Source of the DNA: Paenibacillus albiflavus
GTDB taxonomy: Bacteria; Bacillota; Bacilli; Paenibacillales; NBRC-103111
Assembly (NCBI RefSeq): GCF_004344915.1
Contig: NZ_SKFG01000013.1
Span: 1-64,000, forward strand
DNA: 64,000 bases
Direction of reading: 5' to 3'
The notes beneath the pieces were generated by a model that worked only from the letters and a program-made list of their open reading frames with translations, had not been told where the DNA came from and did no database searches. The position numbers and the translations under genes are program-made. Position 1 is the stretch's first letter; every line of letters begins with the position of its first letter. Positions 1 to 7,388 of this stretch are shown here, piece by piece.

Positions 1-2
1 CT

Positions 3-677
3 CATCCCTACTTCGGGTATATTCGCATGGTGGATGCCTTAGCAGAGGCTGGTCACCTCGTGAATCACAAGAAAGTATGGCGCCTCATGAAGGATTTAAA
101 AATCCAATCGGTCATTCGAAGGAAGCGAAGAACATCCAATTACACGCCTTCTGTCGTGTATCCAAATCGTTTAAAACGCAAGTTTCATGCAACAGCACCC
201 TAGCAAAAAATGGTTACGGATATTACTTACATTTCAGATGGTTCGAAGTTCTATTATCTGTCTGTTATTCAAGATCTATTTAACAATGAAATTGTCGCTT
301 GGCAATTATCTGAAAGAAACGACGTGGAACTTGTGCTTGATACTGTTGAACGGTGGACAAGAAAAAGAGACGTAGCGGAAGCTGTTCTCCATTCGGATCA
401 AGGCTTCCAGTATACGTCTCAGGCGTACAACACGCGATTAGAAGCATTCGGCGTTAAAGGCAGCCACTCTCGCAAAGCAACCTGCCTGGATAACGCATGC
501 ATCGAATCCTTTTTTTCGCATCTCAAGACAGAGAAGTTGTATCTTAAACAGTGTAAATCAGGAACTAACATTCATTAAGCCGTGGAAGATTATATTTACT
601 TTTATAACTACCAACGGTTTCAATCTAAACTGAAAAAACGCGCACCGATTGAGTATCGATGCGCGCTGGCAGCATAG
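3..677 (+). pseudogene. IS3-family (IS150-like) transposase OrfB remnant
   Basis: This is the C-terminal part of an IS3-family DDE transposase; its 5' end lies outside the window. Frame 3 reads an HTH_21-like segment (GYIRMVDALAEAGHLVNHKK), then rve core motifs VTDITYISDG, VLHSDQGFQYTS and CIESFFSHLKTE, and ends with FYNYQRFQSKLKKRAPIEYR. The frame is interrupted by TAG at 201-203 and TAA at 576-578. Around each stop the reading frame slips for a few codons and then returns, which fits paired +1/-1 indels in short homopolymer runs. The element is therefore probably inactive. The call as IS3 family is firm; the subgroup is less sure. Confidence 0.9.
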
Positions 678-689
678 CTTTTTTCATCT

Positions 690-720
690 GTCTACTTGAC
701 AGGGGTATGACCAAGTAGAC
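690..720. repeat. Inverted repeat at the 3' end of the IS remnant
   Basis: GTCTACTTG (690-698) and CAAGTAGAC (712-720) form perfect 9-bp arms just after the transposase stop. This is probably part of the right end of the insertion sequence and may also stop transcription leaving the element. The left end is outside the window, so the terminal repeat cannot be confirmed. Confidence 0.55.
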
Positions 721-754
721 AGGGTTTTGTCATACTTTTTACGTAGGAATGCGT

Positions 755-1543
755 CTAATAGTTCTTCGTACTGTAATGCTCCTGATATTGACTCGGGGTG
801 CAATTTGTGTACTTTTTAAAAATGCTAATGAAGTACTTGTAATCGCTAAAGCCTGTATCCAGAGCGATTGTGTATACTTTGCCATTGCCTTCTTTGAGCA
901 GTTCCATCGCTTTATGGATGCGGTAGCGGTTCACGAATTCATTGAAGGTATAGCTGGTTTCAGCTTTGAACTTGTGATTTAAATAATAGGCGCTCAGTTC
1001 AAGCGGCTCAACGAGATCATGAATGCTGATTTTCTGAGCGTAATTCTCCTGCACATAGGAAATCATGCGTGCAATATTTTTGGAAGTCTTCGTTTCTTTG
1101 CCGAGAAGCTGACTGCTAATCACCTCTTCTTGCTCCTCAGTGTGATTAGAAATAATCTCATATTTACGGATGAGATCAACCTTAGACTTAGCGGATTCAA
1201 GTGCTTCAATCAGCTGATCATCCTCTAACGGTTTGACGAGGAATTCGGTCACACCTAAGTGGATGGCCTGCTTCGCTAAGTGAAATTCACTGTAGCCCGA
1301 AATAATGATACTGCTAAAAGTATGCTTTGACTGCGCCTCCCGAATCATCGAGATTCCATCCATAATCGGCATGTTGATATCTGTAATGACAATATCCGGT
1401 TTAAGCTCAGCAATTTTCTCTAAGCCATCTTGTCCATTAATAGCTTCTTCCACAACGATGCAATCGTATTTCACCCAATCGATACTATATTTAATTCCTC
1501 TACGGATCATATCTTCATCTTCTACCAGCAAGATCTTAAACAT
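755..1543 (-). CDS. YesN-type AraC-family response regulator
   Basis: A 262-residue response regulator. Residues 1-115 form a CheY-like receiver with acidic pocket VEDED, phospho-acceptor Asp in DIVITDINMP (about D55) and the conserved Lys in FLVKP. Residues about 160-262 form an AraC-type double helix-turn-helix DNA-binding domain. I chose ATG 1543 because GGAG lies 8 bases upstream and the protein then begins directly with MFKILLVEDED; in-frame ATGs at 1549 and 1561 are alternatives. It overlaps the 3' end of the kinase gene by 8 bp, so the two are translationally coupled. It most likely controls the ABC importer encoded upstream at 3394-7194. Confidence 0.93.
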   Translation of the reverse strand: MFKILLVEDEDMIRRGIKYSIDWVKYDCIVVEEAINGQDGLEKIAELKPDIVITDINMPIMDGISMIREAQSKHTFSSIIISGYSEFHLAKQAIHLGVTEFLVKPLEDDQLIEALESAKSKVDLIRKYEIISNHTEEQEEVISSQLLGKETKTSKNIARMISYVQENYAQKISIHDLVEPLELSAYYLNHKFKAETSYTFNEFVNRYRIHKAMELLKEGNGKVYTIALDTGFSDYKYFISIFKKYTNCTPSQYQEHYSTKNY

Positions 1544-3239
1544 GGTCATCACTCCGTTCATAAGGAATGGTTAGTGTAACACATGTGCCTTGACCATGCG
1601 CACTGCTGATCTGAATTCCTGAATCCTCACCATATAGCAGCACTAAGCGGCGATGGACATTATAGAGTCCGATATGTGATGTGGTGTTGCTCTGACTTTG
1701 TAAAATGTGATTCACTTCCTTAAGCTTGTCCTCACTCATCCCTTGGCCGTTATCATGAACCTCCAGAATGAGATTGTCTTCTGATATATAAATCCGAATT
1801 TCGATCATCAAATTGTTCTGGTTCTGATAACCATACTTAATCGAATTCTCAATAATCGATTGCAGCAGGAGTTTGGGAACGTATACATGATAGGTTTCCT
1901 CATCCATCATAATTTGGTATTTTAATCTATCATTGAATCGAATATGCTGGAGCTTGAGATAATCGCGCACATAATTCATATCATCCTTCAGCTTAACGCT
2001 GCGATCATGTCCGATGCTGTATCGAAGCAATCTGGATAGAATCATAACAATTTCCTGCGCTTGATTCACATCGATCTTAATGGCATAACGAAGCGTCTCT
2101 AGAACGTTGAAAATAAAATGTGGATGGAATTGAGACTGCAGCTGCTTCACTTCGATAATCGTGCTTAACTCGGAAAGCTCTCTGTTTCTCTTCAGCAAAT
2201 GCTGTAATCGATAGAGCATCGTATTATATTCATGGCTCAGAGTTTCAAACTCGTCTCCTGTCTTGATATCGACATAACTATCGAGCTTGCCTTTTCTCAG
2301 GCTATCTAACGAGTTAACGAATTTAATGATCGATTCCGAGTTACGCGAGGACATTTTATTCGACAGGTATTGGATCATGAACCAGAGTAATAAACATGTC
2401 GCAACAATAAAAAGTGTCACCGAATAGTAGGAATACTGCTCTGCTTTATAGGAATTCAGTGTAAATACTTGAAGCGGCGTGTTCGCTATACGTTTATTGA
2501 ACATGTAGTAGGACCCTTTATTTAACTGAACATGTCCCTGGTTATCGAGCTTAGGCTGAAATTTATTCAGCACACCCTTCGTAATATTGCTTGTAGTGGC
2601 AATAATGCTATTATGCTCATCGGTAATCATCGCAATTTCATTGTTTTGTTCGAAAATCACTTTCTGAAAATCAGATTCAAATAACTGATAAATGAGGTAG
2701 CCAATCGTTTGATTATCCTTTAAGATGGCTTTGCTGAACGTATAGCTTGTAGTGCGGTCATGTGAGTAACGAAAGCTGTTCATTTCGGTTATCGTCTCAG
2801 TCGGCTTAAGCTCCATGCGATGAATAAGATTGCTAAACGAAAAGTCTGAATTTAAAGCATCAGGAGGGGCGGTTGTCGCAAGGAAGACCCCATTTTTATC
2901 AACGATATGAAAAATACTTTTGACCGTTTGCTGATTGTTGAAATCGTAGAATTCGGAGTATACCTTCTCACCATCTAAATGTGTGCTAACATAATTCACG
3001 ACTGATGGAGCGGCTGCCATACGATTTACTTCATCATCATATTGATGATAAACATCGGCAATCGTGCGGCTAATCTTTTGCGCGGCTAAATTTGTTTTTT
3101 GGGTTAAGTTTATTCTTTCATTCACAATTGTGAAAATAACAAACAAGATAATTAATATGGCAAAAGGAATCATCGTATAGATGCGAAACAAGTGACGGGT
3201 TGATTCTTTAAAATTCCTTTTTTTCTTTTTATTAAACAT
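1536..3239 (-). CDS. YesM-type sensor histidine kinase
   Basis: A 567-residue membrane sensor kinase. A basic N-terminus is followed by TM1 (about 20-43), an extracytoplasmic sensing region of about 230 residues, TM2 (about 270-293), a HAMP linker, the His_kinase block with phospho-accepting His in QSQFHPHFIFNVLETL, and a HATPase domain with N box (IIENSIKYGY) and G box (DNGQGM). This architecture is typical of YesM/LytS-like kinases of Bacillales that sit beside solute ABC transporters. GGAGG precedes the ATG. It is followed by the response regulator in an 8-bp overlap. The signal sensed is unknown; the neighbouring transporter suggests its substrate. Confidence 0.93.
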   Translation of the reverse strand: MFNKKKKRNFKESTRHLFRIYTMIPFAILIILFVIFTIVNERINLTQKTNLAAQKISRTIADVYHQYDDEVNRMAAAPSVVNYVSTHLDGEKVYSEFYDFNNQQTVKSIFHIVDKNGVFLATTAPPDALNSDFSFSNLIHRMELKPTETITEMNSFRYSHDRTTSYTFSKAILKDNQTIGYLIYQLFESDFQKVIFEQNNEIAMITDEHNSIIATTSNITKGVLNKFQPKLDNQGHVQLNKGSYYMFNKRIANTPLQVFTLNSYKAEQYSYYSVTLFIVATCLLLWFMIQYLSNKMSSRNSESIIKFVNSLDSLRKGKLDSYVDIKTGDEFETLSHEYNTMLYRLQHLLKRNRELSELSTIIEVKQLQSQFHPHFIFNVLETLRYAIKIDVNQAQEIVMILSRLLRYSIGHDRSVKLKDDMNYVRDYLKLQHIRFNDRLKYQIMMDEETYHVYVPKLLLQSIIENSIKYGYQNQNNLMIEIRIYISEDNLILEVHDNGQGMSEDKLKEVNHILQSQSNTTSHIGLYNVHRRLVLLYGEDSGIQISSAHGQGTCVTLTIPYERSDDHV

Positions 3240-3342
3240 GTTGCCTCCACTTACAATTAGGCTTTGTGTACATTATACCTATCTCTGAGCTCGGAGTAAG
3301 TTAAGCTAAACACAGTTGTCAATAAGTTCCACAAATTAAAAC

Positions 3343-3374
3343 AAGTCGGTCCTCATGCAATAAGGTACCGACTT
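3343..3374 (-). terminator. Terminator after the ABC importer operon
   Basis: Arms AAGTCGGT (3343-3350) and ACCGACTT (3367-3374), read on the minus strand, are followed by a T-rich run (GTTTTAATTT). It lies 20 bp past the permease stop and separates the importer operon from the kinase gene. Confidence 0.7.
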
Positions 3375-3393
3375 GAATGTGTTGAGATAGCAA

Positions 3394-5049
3394 TTAGAGT
3401 GATACTTCTTTTTGCCCGGAAAGCTTGAGGAAGACGAGAAGTGAAATGACGGTAATGACGGTTAGGATCGTTGATAATGCTGCCGCGACGCCATAGTTTC
3501 CTCGAATAACCTCGGTATAGATAGCAACTGTAACGGTTTTCGTTTTACCCGTATATAAGATAATGGATGTACTTAATTCGGTAATGATTGTAACCCAGCT
3601 AAGGATTGCACCTGAGACGACACCTGCTAACATCATCGGAAGCGTAATCTTGAAGAATGTTCTCATCTGAGAAGCTCCAAGGCTGATCGCCGCTTCCTCA
3701 ATCCCACCGTTAATCTGATGCAGAATGGCTGCACTTGAGCGAATTGTATAGGGCAGACGCCGAATCACGAACGAGATAATCATGATAAGTGCAGTACCAC
3801 TTAGTGCAAGTGGTTTGTCATTGAAGGTAATGAGCAAAGCAATACCTAGAATGGAACCAGGGACAATATAAGGGAACATGGTGAAAATATCAAGCGTATT
3901 TGTCAATGCATTCTTACGGCGAACCGTTACATAAGCAATTAGAATCGCAAGTAGAATAATGACAATTAGCGATACGATCGCAAGAATGAACGTATTGGTA
4001 ATAACGCCGCCAATATTGTTAAAAGCATCCTGATAGCTCTTAAGTGAGAAGCCTTCAACGAAAATACGACCGTTGGTTTTTAAGAATGAAGTATAAATCA
4101 CGTATAACTGCGGTAGTAACGCAATTAAAGTATAAAGATAAATAACGGAATGTGCTGCAATGTTGCCGATTCCTGATTTTTTCTTAGGCTCAATCGGGTG
4201 CAATGCACTCATCGTAAAGGATTTCTTATTGGATACGTATTTCTGCAGTAAGAAGATCGTTGTTGCAAATAGGACAACGATTACACTAATCGCAGCTGCG
4301 AAGCCGTCGTCTCCGCCAACTTCACTAATAAACTCGTTAAAGATAAGAACAGGAACTGTTTTAAAACCTTCACCAATCAGCATCGGAGTACCAAAGTCAG
4401 CAAGTGCACGCATGAATACTAGCAAACCACCTGCCAACAAGGTTGGTGTAATCAGTGGAAGCAGAACCTTGCGCATTTTACTAAAGCCTTTGTAGCCCAT
4501 ACTTTCTGCGGCTTCCATTAGGGATTGGTCAACGTTCTTAAGCGCACCTGATACATACATAAAGATAAGTGGAACCATCTGTAAGGTTAATACGACTAGA
4601 ATACCAGTAAAGCCATATATATCAGGCATTGTAAACCCAAATACATTCTTGACGAATTTGGTAATAACGCCATTTCTACCTAAGAGCAGGATCCAAGAGT
4701 AAGCGCCAATGAATGGTGCTGACATCGATGAGATCAGAATCATAATTCGGATGGTAGAATTGAATTTAATTTTGATCGTTGCCATGAGATAGGCAAGCGG
4801 TGTTGCAATGAGGGCAGCAAGTGCTGTCACACACACCGTTACTTTAATACTGTTGAATAATGCAGTTAAATAGTACGGTTTACTGAAAAATTTAGTGAAA
4901 TAAGCAAGTGAAAATTCACCTGTTGTGCCATTGTAGAAACTCTTAAATAGCATTGTAAATAAAGGTAGTCCTAGAAAAAGAATATAGAAGATAAAGATTA
5001 GAAGTGAAATGTTCGTCCAGACGTCAAATCGTTTGCGCGTATCATTCAT
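3394..5049 (-). CDS. ABC transporter permease, fused FbpB/AfuB type
   Basis: A 551-residue permease with about 12 hydrophobic segments arranged as two similar halves, each carrying a BPD-transporter EAA-type loop (EAAESMGYKGFSKMRKVLLP and EEAAISLGASQMRTFFKITL). Such fused permeases belong to the family of Fe(III) (FbpB), hexose-phosphate (AfuB) and 2-aminoethylphosphonate importers. Its ATG overlaps the ATPase stop by 4 bp (ATGA), so it is the third gene of the operon, after the binding protein and the ATPase. The substrate cannot be decided from sequence: the proteins show the fold, not a diagnostic ligand motif. Confidence 0.9.
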   Translation of the reverse strand: MNDTRKRFDVWTNISLLIFIFYILFLGLPLFTMLFKSFYNGTTGEFSLAYFTKFFSKPYYLTALFNSIKVTVCVTALAALIATPLAYLMATIKIKFNSTIRIMILISSMSAPFIGAYSWILLLGRNGVITKFVKNVFGFTMPDIYGFTGILVVLTLQMVPLIFMYVSGALKNVDQSLMEAAESMGYKGFSKMRKVLLPLITPTLLAGGLLVFMRALADFGTPMLIGEGFKTVPVLIFNEFISEVGGDDGFAAAISVIVVLFATTIFLLQKYVSNKKSFTMSALHPIEPKKKSGIGNIAAHSVIYLYTLIALLPQLYVIYTSFLKTNGRIFVEGFSLKSYQDAFNNIGGVITNTFILAIVSLIVIILLAILIAYVTVRRKNALTNTLDIFTMFPYIVPGSILGIALLITFNDKPLALSGTALIMIISFVIRRLPYTIRSSAAILHQINGGIEEAAISLGASQMRTFFKITLPMMLAGVVSGAILSWVTIITELSTSIILYTGKTKTVTVAIYTEVIRGNYGVAAALSTILTVITVISLLVFLKLSGQKEVSL

Positions 5050-6155
5050 GATTGAACGCTCCCTGTGTAATTCAATTCACCTGCAGCATCGTAAACATTA
5101 ATTTTATCTGTCTTCACTTTTAGATAGATGATTTCACCTGGCTCAAGAATTTGCGTTGTTTTGGATTCTTGCGTGATTTCAATGCGCTGACCGGATTCAA
5201 GGTCTACAAAATAATGTGTGTTCTGGCCTAAGAATACGCTGTGTACAATAGTAGCTCTCATGCCCGTCTGATCTTCTGTCATAATGAATTCTTCAGGACG
5301 AACGGAGATTTTTACATTAAGTGAAGCTTGTGGTTTAGGTAGGCGTATATTAGACATAGTCTCGGAATATCCCGCATTGAACTGCAAGCGATATTGATCT
5401 GCTTCTTGCGTTAATGTTCCTTCAATAATGTTCGTACGACCGATAAAGGTAGCAACGAATACATTGGCTGGACGTTGATAAATTTCTTGCGGCGTTCCAA
5501 GATGCTGAATGATGCCTGATTTCATAACGGCGATTCGATCAGATACGGCCATTGCTTCTTCTTGATCATGTGTTACGTATACGGTCGTGATGCCAACTTC
5601 TCTTTGAATATCTTTGATGGCATTACGCATATCGATCCGAAGCTTTGCATCCAGATTGGATAAAGGTTCATCCATTAGAAGCACATCTGGTCGGATTACA
5701 ATCGCTCTAGCGAGCGCCACACGCTGCTGTTGACCGCCTGATAGATTCTTAGGCATACGATCTTTGTACTGCTCGATTTGGACGACTTTCAGGATGTCGT
5801 CAACTTTGGAAGCAATTTCTTCCTTGGAAATCTTGCGATTCTCAAGTCCGAATGCAATATTTCCTTTAACTGTTAAGTGAGGGAAGATCGCGTAGCTCTG
5901 GAACACCATACCGATATTCCTTTTACCAGGCTCTACCTCATTAATAACACGTTCATTAAAGCGAATCGTTCCGCCTTCGATACTGTTAAAACCAGCGATC
6001 ATGCGAAGCAATGTTGTTTTCCCGCAACCTGAAGGACCCAGAAGGGTGAAGAACTCACCCTTCTTAATCTCCAGGGACAACTCAGGAATGACGGTTGTGT
6101 CTGCGTATTTTTTGACTAGATCTTTGATGGTTATCGTCACACTCATGGATGTCAC
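5046..6155 (-). CDS. ABC transporter ATP-binding protein, FbpC/PotA type
   Basis: A 369-residue ATPase that powers the adjacent permease. It shows Walker A GPSGCGKTT (about 38-46), Q loop FQSYAIFPHLTV, signature LSGGQQQR, Walker B VLLMDEPLSNLD and the H loop VTHDQEEAM. A C-terminal TOBE-like domain (about 240-369) marks the FbpC/PotA/MalK group rather than exporter ATPases. The gene starts 19 bp after the binding-protein gene and overlaps the permease gene by 4 bp, so all three form one operon. Confidence 0.93.
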   Translation of the reverse strand: MTSMSVTITIKDLVKKYADTTVIPELSLEIKKGEFFTLLGPSGCGKTTLLRMIAGFNSIEGGTIRFNERVINEVEPGKRNIGMVFQSYAIFPHLTVKGNIAFGLENRKISKEEIASKVDDILKVVQIEQYKDRMPKNLSGGQQQRVALARAIVIRPDVLLMDEPLSNLDAKLRIDMRNAIKDIQREVGITTVYVTHDQEEAMAVSDRIAVMKSGIIQHLGTPQEIYQRPANVFVATFIGRTNIIEGTLTQEADQYRLQFNAGYSETMSNIRLPKPQASLNVKISVRPEEFIMTEDQTGMRATIVHSVFLGQNTHYFVDLESGQRIEITQESKTTQILEPGEIIYLKVKTDKINVYDAAGELNYTGSVQS

Positions 6156-6174
6156 CTATTTCTATTTAGATTAT

Positions 6175-7194
6175 TTATTTGCTTGTGTATACTTCAGTGT
6201 ACTTCTCGATGATTTTGGCTTTGTTCTTACTTACATAACTTGTGTCTTCATCGATCATTTTGAACTGGTCGTAAGGTGTCATATAGTCTCCAAGCTTCGT
6301 ATCTTGACGAAGAGGTCTATTTGTTAATTGGGTACCAAATGCATCTTGTGCTTCTTGGGAAAGAATGAAATCAATGAATTTCTTCGCGTTGTCCATATGT
6401 GGAGCATCTTTGATAATGCCTGATGCTGCATCAAGGAATACGGCGCCTTCTTTTGGATACACAACTTCGACAGGTGCACCGTTTCTTACATATGTGCTCG
6501 AAGGATCTTCATAAGTTAGGCCAACGACATATTCACCATCCGCAACACTCTTGTGAACGGCGCCAGAACCACTTGCAACTTTGCCATCAAGGTTCTTTAT
6601 AAGGTCACTTACATAGTTCCAACCTGCTTCACTTTCATAATCGCCGCCCATAGCTTTAAGCATATTGGTAAGTTGAGCAAAGGCGGAGCTTGAGCTCGCT
6701 GGATCCGCAGAAGCAATTTTACCTTTCAGCGCTGGATTAAGCAGGTCAGCGTAGCTATCGATTTTTATATCGCCAATTAAATTTTTATTTACAAGAAGTA
6801 CACTTCCGTCGGAAATATACGGTGTAGCAAATCCTGATTTGTTGCGATGACCTTCGATCAAGAATTCATCGTTAGGTGAAACATATGGCTCGTATAGATC
6901 TTCATGTTCAAGATAGCCAGCCATTGAGCCGCCGAACATAACATCTGCGTACGGATTTTTCTTTTCGGATTGTAAACGCTTAATAATTTCACCAGTACCA
7001 GCAGTTACAAGTTCAACAGTAATTCCTGTTTCCTTCTCGAACATTGGGATAATGGTCTTGATGATTTCTTCACTATTTGGACTGTAGACGACAAGCTTGT
7101 TTGATGAAGCTCCATCAGAATCGCCATTACCACAACCGCTTAGAGCCCCCACAAATAACGTACAAGCAAGCAGCAAGCTGGACAATTTTTTCAT
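6175..7194 (-). CDS. ABC transporter substrate-binding lipoprotein, Fe3+/AfuA-like
   Basis: A 339-residue extracellular binding protein. The signal peptide ends in a lipobox (GALSGC, Cys21), so the mature protein is lipid-anchored. The mature part reads LVVYSPNSEEIIKTIIPMFE, typical of the cluster of Fe(III), hexose-phosphate and aminoethylphosphonate binding proteins (SBP_bac_6/11 type). It is the first gene of the operon and has a sigma-A promoter with two upstream TTGCGAAT repeats. A ligand such as a phosphorylated sugar or a phosphonate is as plausible as iron, because two-component control of the YesMN kind is more usual for carbon sources. Confidence 0.88.
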   Translation of the reverse strand: MKKLSSLLLACTLFVGALSGCGNGDSDGASSNKLVVYSPNSEEIIKTIIPMFEKETGITVELVTAGTGEIIKRLQSEKKNPYADVMFGGSMAGYLEHEDLYEPYVSPNDEFLIEGHRNKSGFATPYISDGSVLLVNKNLIGDIKIDSYADLLNPALKGKIASADPASSSSAFAQLTNMLKAMGGDYESEAGWNYVSDLIKNLDGKVASGSGAVHKSVADGEYVVGLTYEDPSSTYVRNGAPVEVVYPKEGAVFLDAASGIIKDAPHMDNAKKFIDFILSQEAQDAFGTQLTNRPLRQDTKLGDYMTPYDQFKMIDEDTSYVSKNKAKIIEKYTEVYTSK

Positions 7195-7236
7195 ATTAAT
7201 TCACTCCTAAAATGAGTTGGATTTAAGTGCAACTTG

Positions 7237-7300
7237 ATTGTAGCAGGAATGATATCGCTTACAAATCCCATAATTCGCAAACATCGTCTAATATTCGCAA
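7237..7300 (-). promoter_or_regulatory. ABC importer promoter with tandem TTGCGAAT operators
   Basis: On the minus strand TTGTAA (7264-7259) and TACAAT (7242-7237) are separated by 16 bp. Immediately upstream lie two identical octamers, TTGCGAAT at 7300-7293 and 7280-7273, 20 bp apart (two helical turns) and centred near -46 and -66. This is the geometry expected for an AraC-type activator such as the adjacent YesN-like regulator; the link is inferred. Confidence 0.6.
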
Positions 7301-7338
7301 CCTATTTTTTTGAAAAAAGGGGATAAAGAGTGCAAAAA

Positions 7339-7365
7339 GACCGCCCCTATTGCTAGTGAGCGGTC
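7339..7365 (-). terminator. Terminator of the ywqBA operon
   Basis: GACCGC (7339-7344) pairs with GCGGTC (7360-7365). On the minus strand the stem is followed by TTTTT. It lies 24 bp past the helicase stop. Confidence 0.75.
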
Positions 7366-7388
7366 ATAATAAGCTTTTCAGTGATTAA

